NCBI GenBank assembly: GCA_900540625.1
Contig: UQGP01000049.1
Location: 1 to 14,976 of the forward strand
DNA length: 14,976 bases
Source: an uncultured Porphyromonadaceae bacterium
Lineage (GTDB): Bacteria > Bacteroidota > Bacteroidia > Bacteroidales > Muribaculaceae
Direction of reading: 5' to 3'
Shown here: positions 1-6,436 of the stretch, in pieces
Layout of the letters: each line of letters begins with the position of its first letter
How positions within the stretch are numbered: position 1 is the stretch's first letter
Translations under genes and position numbers: made by a program
Notes under the pieces: generated by a model
Database searches by the model: none
What the model saw: the letters and a program-made list of their open reading frames with translations, nothing else
Told to the model about the DNA's origin: nothing

Positions 1-244
1 CTGCGGCGCTCTTGCCCGAACGGATGCCGAGGTCGAGCCCCAGTTCGATTTCGTTCTTGAAGGCGTCAGTGTATCGCCATACGCGGTCGGATAAGTCGAG
101 GCCTTGCGTCTTGCGTGCGAGGAATGCTTCAAGCGCTTGCACGTTGTTGTTAAAATAGCGGCGGCGCTGCGCCTCGGGCAGGTCGTCCGCCTTACGCCCG
201 AAGACGCGGCGGACGAGGGCGGTAGACGAAATCTTGCCGTGCTT
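1..244 (-). pseudogene. Truncated phage head-morphogenesis / minor head protein-like fragment
   Basis: The minus strand is open from about 244 down to the window edge (about 81 codons) but has no ATG, and an in-frame TAA sits at 247-245, directly upstream. The translation contains RRVFGRK, RRRYFNNNVQALEAF, LSDRVWRYTDAF and LGLDLGIRSGKSAA. From memory these resemble the middle of phage minor head / head-morphogenesis (Mu gpF-like) proteins found in Bacteroidales prophages and integrated elements. Composition changes sharply at the upstream boundary, from GC-rich coding-like DNA to AT-rich DNA. I read it as a gene that lost its 5' part, probably a prophage remnant; the 3' part continues beyond the window. 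The open frame is seen directly, the family assignment is recognition without a search, and the loss of the 5' end is inference. Confidence 0.45.
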
Positions 245-301
245 TTAGAAGATTACGAGTAAAAAAATAAGATAAGCCGACTATGTCTCAGAAAAAAATA
301 C

Positions 302-309
302 TAAATTTG
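302..309 (+). promoter_or_regulatory. Bacteroidetes -7 promoter element for the DUF3127 gene
   Basis: TAAATTTG matches the Bacteroidetes primary sigma factor consensus TAnnTTTG. It lies in AT-rich DNA about 95 nt before the start codon. No clear TTG box is seen about 20 nt upstream, so the -33 element is weak or absent. The implied 5' leader is about 85-90 nt. Confidence 0.5.
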
Positions 310-402
310 TAAACTTATACGCCGCATAGGGTATGCCGGACTAATACGGTACAGACGATGCGGGCCAAATAAAAGAAAAATAATTACTAATCAGATAATT
401 TC

Positions 403-786
403 ATGGAAATTACAGGAAAAATCATTTTTGATCTTCAGGAACAATCCGGTGTCAGCAAGGCCGGCAACAACTGGAAGAAACACGAGTATGTTCTTGAAAC
501 TCAAGAGACTTACCCTCGAAAAGTCTGCTTCAACTTTTTCGGTGACAAGGCCGACCAGTATAAGTTGAGCGTAGGCAAAGTATACACCGTAAGTTTTGAC
601 CTCAACAGCCACGAATACAATGGCCGCTGGTACACGGAAGTCAGTGCATGGAAAGCCGAAGAGGCACAAGGCGCAGAAACAGCCGCCGCCACCCCCGTGC
701 CTCCCATGGCACAGCAGGCTCCCATTGAAGCCCCCGTGCCCCCCGCTCCCGGAGCTGCCGGTGCATCTGACGACCTGCCTTTCTGA
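403..786 (+). CDS. DUF3127 family protein with SSB-like acidic C-terminal tip
   Basis: A 127-residue protein of a Bacteroidetes-enriched family of unknown function (recognised as DUF3127). Residues 1-87 form a compact domain of predicted beta strands beginning MEITGKI, with YPRKVCFNFFGDKAD and FDLNSHEYNGRWYTEV; the pattern looks like a small OB-fold-like barrel. Residues 88-121 are a low-complexity linker rich in Ala, Pro and Gln. The protein ends in DDLPF, very like the DDDIPF tip of bacterial single-stranded-DNA-binding protein, which recruits DNA-repair and replication partners. The domain, linker and tip order is that of SSB. A DNA- or SSB-partner-binding role is inference; the function is not known. 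The gene has its own -7 promoter element and is followed by a strong hairpin before the dcp-type gene. The start is the first ATG in frame after the promoter. Confidence 0.85.
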   Translation: MEITGKIIFDLQEQSGVSKAGNNWKKHEYVLETQETYPRKVCFNFFGDKADQYKLSVGKVYTVSFDLNSHEYNGRWYTEVSAWKAEEAQGAETAAATPVPPMAQQAPIEAPVPPAPGAAGASDDLPF

Positions 787-808
787 CGCAAAGCCGGACA
801 GACCTTAT

Positions 809-849
809 GCGCGCTTGCCGGAGCCTTAGGCATCCATAGGCAGGCGCGT
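809..849 (+). terminator. GC-rich hairpin between the DUF3127 gene and the M3 peptidase gene
   Basis: The left arm 809-819 (GCGCGCTTGCC) pairs with 839-849 (GGCAGGCGCGT) over 11 positions, two of them G-U, and the loop holds a further short GCC/GGC pairing. No good U-tract follows (only GCTCGTTTA), so it could be a weak terminator or an RNA-stabilising/processing hairpin rather than a clean intrinsic terminator. Confidence 0.45.
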
Positions 850-892
850 GCTCGTTTACACAAAAGAATAGATCAAACATCAAACCACGCTA

Positions 893-3025
893 ATGAAAAC
901 ATTGACAGCACTGGTGACGGTGCTTTTTATGGCTCAACCGCTTATGTCACATTCAGCTCCCGTGGCGACATCTTCGACCAAGAAGGCCGAGACCGCCAAT
1001 CCGCTGTTGCGCCCATTCAAGGCCACCGAGCACAACACTCCTCCTTTCAACGCTATAGATAACAGTATGTGGCTTCCGGCCATCCAAGATGGTATAGCAC
1101 GTGCCAATAAGGATATTGACGCCATAGCCAACAATAAAGCAAAGCCTACCTTCAAGAACACCATAGAGGCTTTAGACTGTGCGGGCGAGGACCTCAGCCG
1201 TACACTCGGCGTATTCTATGCACTCCTTTCGGCCGAAGCCGATGACCAAATGATGGAGGTCTCGGTAGTGGCTTCGCGACTGTTGAGCGAATACTCGACA
1301 TCTATCACCCTTAACGAAAAACTATGGCAGCGTGTTCGTCAGGTGTACGACAATCGCGAAGCACTCAAGCTGGCACCTGAAGACAGTATGCTGCTGCAGC
1401 GCACCTACGAGTCGTTTGCTCGTAACGGCGCTACCCTTGAAGGCGAGGCACGCGAACAATACAAAAGCCTCAGCGCCGAGTTGTCCGAACTGACCACGCT
1501 CTTCGGACAGAATGTACTCAAGGAAGTCAATACCTACGAAGTATGGCTTACAAAAGAAGATCTTGGGGGTCTGCCCGAAAGTTCGACAGAAGCTGCCGCC
1601 AAGGCCGCTTCCGATAAAGGTCGTGCCGGGGAATACCTCTTCACACTTGACCAGCCCGTATACATTGCTTTTATGAAGTATAGTAGCCGCGCCGATTTGC
1701 GCGAGCGTATGTACCGACTCTATACCGGACGCAACACCTCGGGTAAGTACAACAATATAGATGTGATGACGCGCATCGCAGATGTACGTCATCGCCTGGC
1801 CAATCTCTTGGGATACAAGACATATGCGGCTTACAGCCTGACCAATACTATGGCCGGAACACCCGAGGCTGTGTACGACCTGCTGGGACGTTTGCGCCAA
1901 GCCTACACACCCGCGCTTGAAAAAGAAATGGCCTCGCTAACAGCTTTTGCCTCCAAATACGAAGGCAAGCCGGTGACCATACATCCCTGGGATTACAGCT
2001 ACTACTCCAATAAGCAGCGTGCAGCCGAGTATGCTTTCGATGAGGAAGCTATGCGTCCCTATTTCGAGCTCTCGAATGTTATCAAGGGCGTCTTCGGCTT
2101 GGCCACTCGCCTTTATGGTGTGACTTTCACTCCCAATTCCAAGGTGCAGGTTTACCATCCCGATGTGACAGCTTATGACGTCAAGGACGAAAACGGTAAA
2201 TTCATCGGCGTGTTCTACGCTGACTTCTTCCCCCGTGCCGGTAAACGTCCCGGCGCATGGATGACCAACTTCAAGGAGCAGTGGAAAGACGCCAAGGGCA
2301 AGGAATCGCGTCCTCAGGTGACCATAGTGATGAATTTCACCAAGCCGACGGCCGATAAGCCCTCGCTTCTGACCCCCTACGAGGTCGAGACATTCATGCA
2401 CGAATTCGGCCACGCTCTGCACGGCCTGCTCGCCGACACCAAGTATCGCACACTGAGCGGCACTAATGTCTTCCGCGATTTTGTCGAATTGCCGTCTCAG
2501 TTTAACGAGAACTTCCTGACCGAGCGCCAATTCCTCGATACTTTTGCTCGCCATTACGTTACGGGCGAGGCTATACCCGATTCGCTGGTAGACGGCCTGA
2601 TACGTTCGTCACGCTATGGCGCGGCCTACTCGTGTATGCGCCAACTGGCTTTCGGATACCTTGATATGGCATGGCATACCATCGAAAAGCCGGTGGACGA
2701 TCCCGTAGAATTTGAGATTGAAGCCGTTAAGCCTGTACGCATCTTCCCGACGGTCTGCGGTTCGATGATTTCACCCCAGTTCAGCCACATTTTCTCCGGA
2801 GGTTATGCTGCCGGATATTACAGCTACAAGTGGTCCGAAGTACTGGATGCAGACGCTTTCAGCGTATTCCGGAAAAACGGTATATTCGATACCAAAACAG
2901 CACACTCGTTCCGCGACAATATCCTCAAACGCGGCGGTACCGAAAACCCGGCCGAACTCTATCGCCGGTTCCGCGGCGGTGAACCCACCATCGATGCATT
3001 GCTGCATCGTGATGGTATAAAGTGA
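893..3025 (+). CDS. dcp: Secreted M3 family metallopeptidase (peptidyl-dipeptidase Dcp type)
   Basis: A 710-residue zinc peptidase of family M3A, which releases C-terminal dipeptides from oligopeptides. The zinc site is HEFGH at residues 503-507, and the third ligand is probably Glu532 in RDFVELPSQFNEN, 29 residues after the first His, the spacing of E. coli Dcp. The stretch HEFGHALHGL...TLSGTN..RDFVE is near-diagnostic for the Dcp/oligopeptidase A group. Length is normal (about 680-710). Residues 1-22 (MKTLTALVTVLFMAQPLMSHSA) look like a cleavable signal peptide, so the enzyme probably works in the periplasm on peptides from protein digestion; E. coli Dcp is usually described as cytoplasmic or periplasmic. 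No promoter is obvious directly upstream, so it may be read from the DUF3127 promoter through the intervening hairpin. A terminator-like hairpin follows. Oligopeptidase A is the main alternative name. Confidence 0.9.
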   Translation: MKTLTALVTVLFMAQPLMSHSAPVATSSTKKAETANPLLRPFKATEHNTPPFNAIDNSMWLPAIQDGIARANKDIDAIANNKAKPTFKNTIEALDCAGEDLSRTLGVFYALLSAEADDQMMEVSVVASRLLSEYSTSITLNEKLWQRVRQVYDNREALKLAPEDSMLLQRTYESFARNGATLEGEAREQYKSLSAELSELTTLFGQNVLKEVNTYEVWLTKEDLGGLPESSTEAAAKAASDKGRAGEYLFTLDQPVYIAFMKYSSRADLRERMYRLYTGRNTSGKYNNIDVMTRIADVRHRLANLLGYKTYAAYSLTNTMAGTPEAVYDLLGRLRQAYTPALEKEMASLTAFASKYEGKPVTIHPWDYSYYSNKQRAAEYAFDEEAMRPYFELSNVIKGVFGLATRLYGVTFTPNSKVQVYHPDVTAYDVKDENGKFIGVFYADFFPRAGKRPGAWMTNFKEQWKDAKGKESRPQVTIVMNFTKPTADKPSLLTPYEVETFMHEFGHALHGLLADTKYRTLSGTNVFRDFVELPSQFNENFLTERQFLDTFARHYVTGEAIPDSLVDGLIRSSRYGAAYSCMRQLAFGYLDMAWHTIEKPVDDPVEFEIEAVKPVRIFPTVCGSMISPQFSHIFSGGYAAGYYSYKWSEVLDADAFSVFRKNGIFDTKTAHSFRDNILKRGGTENPAELYRRFRGGEPTIDALLHRDGIK

Positions 3026-3049
3026 CGATTGAACACTAACCCGGTATAC

Positions 3050-3096
3050 GGCGGCGCCATATATTCTTCAGCGAATATGGCGCCGCCGCTGTGTTT
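3050..3096 (+). terminator. Intrinsic terminator after the M3 peptidase gene
   Basis: A perfect 13-bp inverted repeat, 3050-3062 (GGCGGCGCCATAT) with 3075-3087 (ATATGGCGCCGCC), encloses a 12-nt loop and begins 25 bases after the peptidase stop. A short TTTT run follows at 3093-3096. The stem is very stable; the U-tract is short and displaced by about 5 bases, so termination may be partial. Confidence 0.7.
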
Positions 3097-3177
3097 TATG
3101 ACGCTGTCGCTGTAATACACCCGGGCGCAAACTTTTCGAATATCAAGAGCGTTTGCATTACAAAAGAACTTACGACA

Positions 3178-4266
3178 ATGAAGACACTGCAAACACTTTG
3201 GACTGCGGCAGCGATTTCGGCGGCAGCGCTATGCTTCGGACCCGAAGCAGAGGCTTGCACACGTGTGGTATATGCCGGACACGACAATACGGCAATCACC
3301 GGCCGCAACTTGGATTGGAAAACGCCTATACCGACCAATCTGTATGTTCAGCCGCGAGGCATCAATCGTGTGTCTGCACAGGGGGACAATGCCTTACGAT
3401 GGAAGTCGTTGTACGGTAGTGTGGTTGCTGTGGGCTACGACATGGGTGTATCAGAAGGCATGAATGAGCGGGCGCTTGTGTGTAACCTCCTATATCTACC
3501 GGGCACTGAATACAAACTGCCTAATGAGACGCGACGCCCGATGTCATCATCGCTATGGGCACAGTATATCCTTGACAATTACGCAACGGTGGCCGAGGCG
3601 GTCGAAGGGCTGTCGCGCGATGCGTTCTACATAGATGCTCCGGATATGCCGGGCGGCGCATCCACGACACTTCATGCTGCATTGAGTGATGCCTCAGGCG
3701 ATTGCGCAATCATCGAGTATATTAACGGTCGCATCTCGATACACCATGGACGCGAATGTCGAGTGTTGACCAACGCCCCGGTGTATGACAGCCAAGTAGC
3801 AGTTGAACAATATTGGGCACGGATAGGAGGAATGAAAATGTTGCCAGGGACCAACAGTAGTAGCGACCGCTTTGTGCGTGCATCGTTCTACGTGGGTTGT
3901 ATCCCGGACACTGTAAGGCACGAGGTTGCACTTGCCGGAGTCTTCGGCGTACTTTTCAATTGTGCCGTTCCGGTAGGAATCTCGGTGCCCGACAGCCCCG
4001 AAGTGTCGCAGACACAATGGCGTTCGGTCGCCGATCATTCGAACTTGGTGTATTATTATGCTACCACCTATAATCCCTCGGTGATGTGGGTCGATTTGAG
4101 ACAATTTGACCTTAGAGAGGGTGCGCCTACAATGAAACTTGATATTATCAACCAAACAAAAGCCTATATCGGCAATGTTCGTGACGATATGCATCCGGAT
4201 AAGGGCTTTGTCCCGATGTCCTCGATGGAACAGTGGCGTTGCTCTCAGAAGCCGGGAAAGCCTTAG
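3178..4266 (+). CDS. Secreted Ntn-hydrolase, choloylglycine hydrolase / penicillin V acylase family
   Basis: A linear-amide C-N hydrolase of 362 residues from the start at 3178. The chosen start gives a signal peptide (residues 1-26, ending in GPEAEA) directly followed by Cys27, so cleavage would expose the N-terminal nucleophile, as the Ntn mechanism requires. From Cys27 the family's catalytic spacing is kept: Arg43 (+16) and Asp46 (+19) in GRNLDW, matching C2/R18/D21 of bile salt hydrolases. Downstream TNAP and SSSDRFVRA carry the likely Asn and Arg partners. The frame is also open upstream to an ATG at 3091, but that start would bury the signal peptide and lies next to the preceding terminator. 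Substrates in this family include conjugated bile salts, penicillin V and acyl-homoserine lactones; the sequence alone does not decide. Export suggests a periplasmic enzyme in the Gram-negative branch of the family. It stands alone and converges on coaE. Confidence 0.88.
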   Translation: MKTLQTLWTAAAISAAALCFGPEAEACTRVVYAGHDNTAITGRNLDWKTPIPTNLYVQPRGINRVSAQGDNALRWKSLYGSVVAVGYDMGVSEGMNERALVCNLLYLPGTEYKLPNETRRPMSSSLWAQYILDNYATVAEAVEGLSRDAFYIDAPDMPGGASTTLHAALSDASGDCAIIEYINGRISIHHGRECRVLTNAPVYDSQVAVEQYWARIGGMKMLPGTNSSSDRFVRASFYVGCIPDTVRHEVALAGVFGVLFNCAVPVGISVPDSPEVSQTQWRSVADHSNLVYYYATTYNPSVMWVDLRQFDLREGAPTMKLDIINQTKAYIGNVRDDMHPDKGFVPMSSMEQWRCSQKPGKP

Positions 4267-4351
4267 ACATTGCGACATAGCGTGATAATGCCGTGATGGG
4301 CTGTGCTTTTGGGAAAAAGGTCGGGCCGTCGTTTCAGACTATTGTTCCTTC

Positions 4352-4945
4352 CTATCTTTTTGTATCGATAGGGCATATAGCCCAAATTTGCGGAAGCAAT
4401 GGGGAGTTATCATCGTTGTGTATTACCTCCGGGGTGATGGAGCATCCGTACGGTGCGGTTTCGTTGTTTTGGCTATGGATGCGTTGCAGCACTTGCTGAC
4501 GTGTAGCATTATCGCGTGCCGTTACGCGAGATATTCGAGTTTCGATATCGGCGGTAACCTCCAAGATACGATCGACATATTTCCATAGACCGGAGGAATA
4601 TAGTATGGCACTTTCGACAAAAAACAAACCTGGAGTTAGGCGTGCACACGCTTGAACATCGTCGGTGACGGCACTATGCACGATGGCATTGAGTATGGCT
4701 AATTTTTTCTTGTCTCCGAAAACTATCTGCGCCAATCGAGGACGGTTGATGCTTCCGTCGACGTTAATTGTCGACGGGTCAATCATTTCGGCTAATTTAC
4801 GGTGGATTTCCGGATCTCGGTCCATGATAGCTTTAGCATTGCTGTCGCAGTCGTACACAGTGAATCCACATGTGCGTAAAATCTGACTGACAACGCTTTT
4901 GCCCGAACCTATGCCGCCGGTGATACCGATGGTTTGTATGGCCAT
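4352..4945 (-). CDS. coaE: Dephospho-CoA kinase
   Basis: Catalyses the last step of coenzyme A synthesis, ATP-dependent phosphorylation of the 3'-OH of dephospho-CoA in the cytoplasm. The 197 residues are the usual length. The P-loop GGIGSGKS is at residues 10-17, followed by YDCDSNAKAIM (the acceptor-side Asp motif), FGDKKKLAILNAIVHSAV (the CoA-domain helix with conserved His) and the lid segment RVTARDNATRQQVLQRIHSQ. The motif usually written LLFE reads ILYSSG here, so its common acidic residue is replaced. It is the last gene of the nusB-yajC-ybbR-coaE unit, separated from ybbR by 98 nt with no promoter motif seen, and converges on the Ntn-hydrolase gene with no clear terminator in the 85-nt gap. 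Confidence 0.95.
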   Translation of the reverse strand: MAIQTIGITGGIGSGKSVVSQILRTCGFTVYDCDSNAKAIMDRDPEIHRKLAEMIDPSTINVDGSINRPRLAQIVFGDKKKLAILNAIVHSAVTDDVQACARLTPGLFFVESAILYSSGLWKYVDRILEVTADIETRISRVTARDNATRQQVLQRIHSQNNETAPYGCSITPEVIHNDDNSPLLPQIWAICPIDTKR

Positions 4946-5043
4946 AGTTACTGTTGAGAATATCCTTTTTGGGGGAGTAGTGTGTGTATTGCCGTATTCG
5001 GAGTGTGTTCGGTCGAGGCTTAGTTCGAATTGGCTCCAACAAT

Positions 5044-6030
5044 TCAGCGTTCGACCATATATTCTACCGAATCGGTGCTGAGGCGAATATTGCGAAGTGC
5101 CGGAGCCTTGGAATTGTCCGCGTTGATGCAGATGCGACGTGCCGGATGCGACATATCAATGCTGCGATAGTCGGCGGTGACGACCAGCGGAGGCAATTGC
5201 TCGTTGTACATATTGGCCGGCACCATATAAGTCGCTGTTACGGTGGTTGGCAGCAGAATCAGTCGCACACTGTCCGGAACATTAACTGCGGTGATAGGCA
5301 CTTTAATGGAGCGAGCTATCAGCGGCTCGACGCGGAAGGTTACGCTGACGCTGTCAGGAAAGGCTCGACATCCCGGCGGAACATTTACGCGTGTGCGTAT
5401 TGTCTGAGTTTCCGAAATATTGGAGTACTGGATGACCGGGGTGACGGCTTTATCCACCGTCAAGTCCAAAGGCCGTATTGAGTAGACGACTACCGATTCG
5501 GGTACACATTTTGGGACACCGGCCAGTGCGAAATCCGAGCGCGTGGTCACCTGCGCGTTTACGTTCACCGGCATGGACACTCCCGGCCTCGAGGTGAACA
5601 TTATATTGAGCGTGTCCGGGCTGAAGGATAATATCTGTGCGTTTTGGCCGAAGACATTACGCAGCAAAGCCCGCATTTCCGACGTACCGACAGAAATACG
5701 ATTGCCATGCATCAGATACTTGTAATCAATGGAAATTGTCGGTGGCGTGCCAAAGCTGAATTTTATGAGTTGCGATCCGCGCGATTTGACGCTGACATTT
5801 ATGTCTTCGGGCAAGTACGAAATCATAGTGACCGAATCCGGTTTATTGACGATTTCGACACGACACCGAATGTCCTGTTGCATTTCCTGGTTCAACGACA
5901 TTACCACCCATAGGGCTGTCGAAATAGCCAGAAAGACGCAAAACGTCAACACGCTCTTCCCGCGGGGCGAAAAGATGTATTGACGTATGATTTTTGCGGC
6001 GCGCCGGGCCTTGTCTTGCAGGGCACCCAC
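5044..6030 (-). CDS. YbbR-like domain protein, membrane anchored
   Basis: A 328-residue protein with a short basic cytoplasmic N-terminus (KARRAAKIIRQ), one transmembrane segment at about residues 26-44 (SVLTFCVFLAISTALWVVM), then extracytoplasmic beta-rich YbbR repeats with phrases such as LPEDINVSVKSRGSQL, SRPGVSMPVNVNAQV and VPPGCRAFPDSVSVTF. In Firmicutes YbbR (CdaR) regulates the diadenylate cyclase CdaA; no cdaA lies here, so that link is only by family. The start is a GTG at 6030-6028, 9 nt after the yajC stop; the next in-frame ATG would fall inside the membrane segment, so GTG is well supported. The tight spacing implies co-translation with yajC. In Bacteroidales this gene regularly sits between yajC and coaE, as far as I recall. 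Confidence 0.88.
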   Translation of the reverse strand: MGALQDKARRAAKIIRQYIFSPRGKSVLTFCVFLAISTALWVVMSLNQEMQQDIRCRVEIVNKPDSVTMISYLPEDINVSVKSRGSQLIKFSFGTPPTISIDYKYLMHGNRISVGTSEMRALLRNVFGQNAQILSFSPDTLNIMFTSRPGVSMPVNVNAQVTTRSDFALAGVPKCVPESVVVYSIRPLDLTVDKAVTPVIQYSNISETQTIRTRVNVPPGCRAFPDSVSVTFRVEPLIARSIKVPITAVNVPDSVRLILLPTTVTATYMVPANMYNEQLPPLVVTADYRSIDMSHPARRICINADNSKAPALRNIRLSTDSVEYMVER

Positions 6031-6039
6031 GGCTTATGA

Positions 6040-6393
6040 TTATTTCTGTTGGATGCCCTCGTTTGCTTGGACTGCGGAGGGGTATACCGAGTTGCGGTCT
6101 ACGCGGATTTTAACATCCTTGTCCACTTCGATGAGCATGGTGTTGTTGTTTGCATCAATTTCGCGGATGCGTCCATAGATACCGCCGGCTGTGACAACGT
6201 TGTCGCCCTTAGCCATGGCTTCGCGCTGTTTGCGCAGTTCTTTCTGCTTTTTCTGCTGCGGACGTATCATGAAGAAGTAGAAGATGGCAATAAGTGCCAC
6301 AATCATAATGATGTTCATCATTCCGGCGCCTGCTCCGGCGCCTGCTCCGGCACCTGCGGTAGCTCCCTCGAGAAGTATTGCGTTTTCAATCAT
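6040..6393 (-). CDS. yajC: Preprotein translocase subunit YajC
   Basis: A 117-residue inner-membrane protein that associates with SecDF-YidC and supports Sec-dependent export. There is one transmembrane segment at about residues 26-42 (MNIIMIVALIAIFYFFM), followed by the family signature RPQQKKQKE and the cytoplasmic segment GDNVVTAGGIYGRI..I..N. Ahead of the membrane segment, residues 13-24 are six Ala-Gly pairs encoded by a 12-bp tandem repeat (6323-6358). The gene lies 43 nt after nusB and 9 nt before the ybbR-like gene, clearly in the same transcript. Confidence 0.95.
   Translation of the reverse strand: MIENAILLEGATAGAGAGAGAGAGMMNIIMIVALIAIFYFFMIRPQQKKQKELRKQREAMAKGDNVVTAGGIYGRIREIDANNNTMLIEVDKDVKIRVDRNSVYPSAVQANEGIQQK
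6323..6358. repeat. 12-bp tandem repeat inside yajC
   Basis: The unit CCGGCGCCTGCT is present twice perfectly (6323-6334, 6335-6346) and a third time with two changes (CCGGCACCTGCG, 6347-6358). It encodes the Ala-Gly run just before the YajC membrane segment. Gain or loss of a unit keeps the frame and changes the run by four residues. Confidence 0.85.
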
Positions 6394-6436
6394 AGTTTGG
6401 TCTTGTTTGTATTTGAATTATTGGTGAGTATGGTAT

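Noticed and set aside
1937..2554. A 205-codon minus-strand open frame antisense to the M3 peptidase gene
   Set aside because: It is a shadow of the peptidase frame, and the zinc-site coding on the plus strand is clear.
3150..3157. Possible -7 box (AGCGTTTG) before the Ntn-hydrolase gene
   Set aside because: Two mismatches to TAnnTTTG and no convincing TTG box at the right spacing.
3091..3177. Upstream start for the Ntn-hydrolase gene
   Set aside because: It would add 29 residues ahead of a good signal peptide and begins right at the preceding terminator stem.
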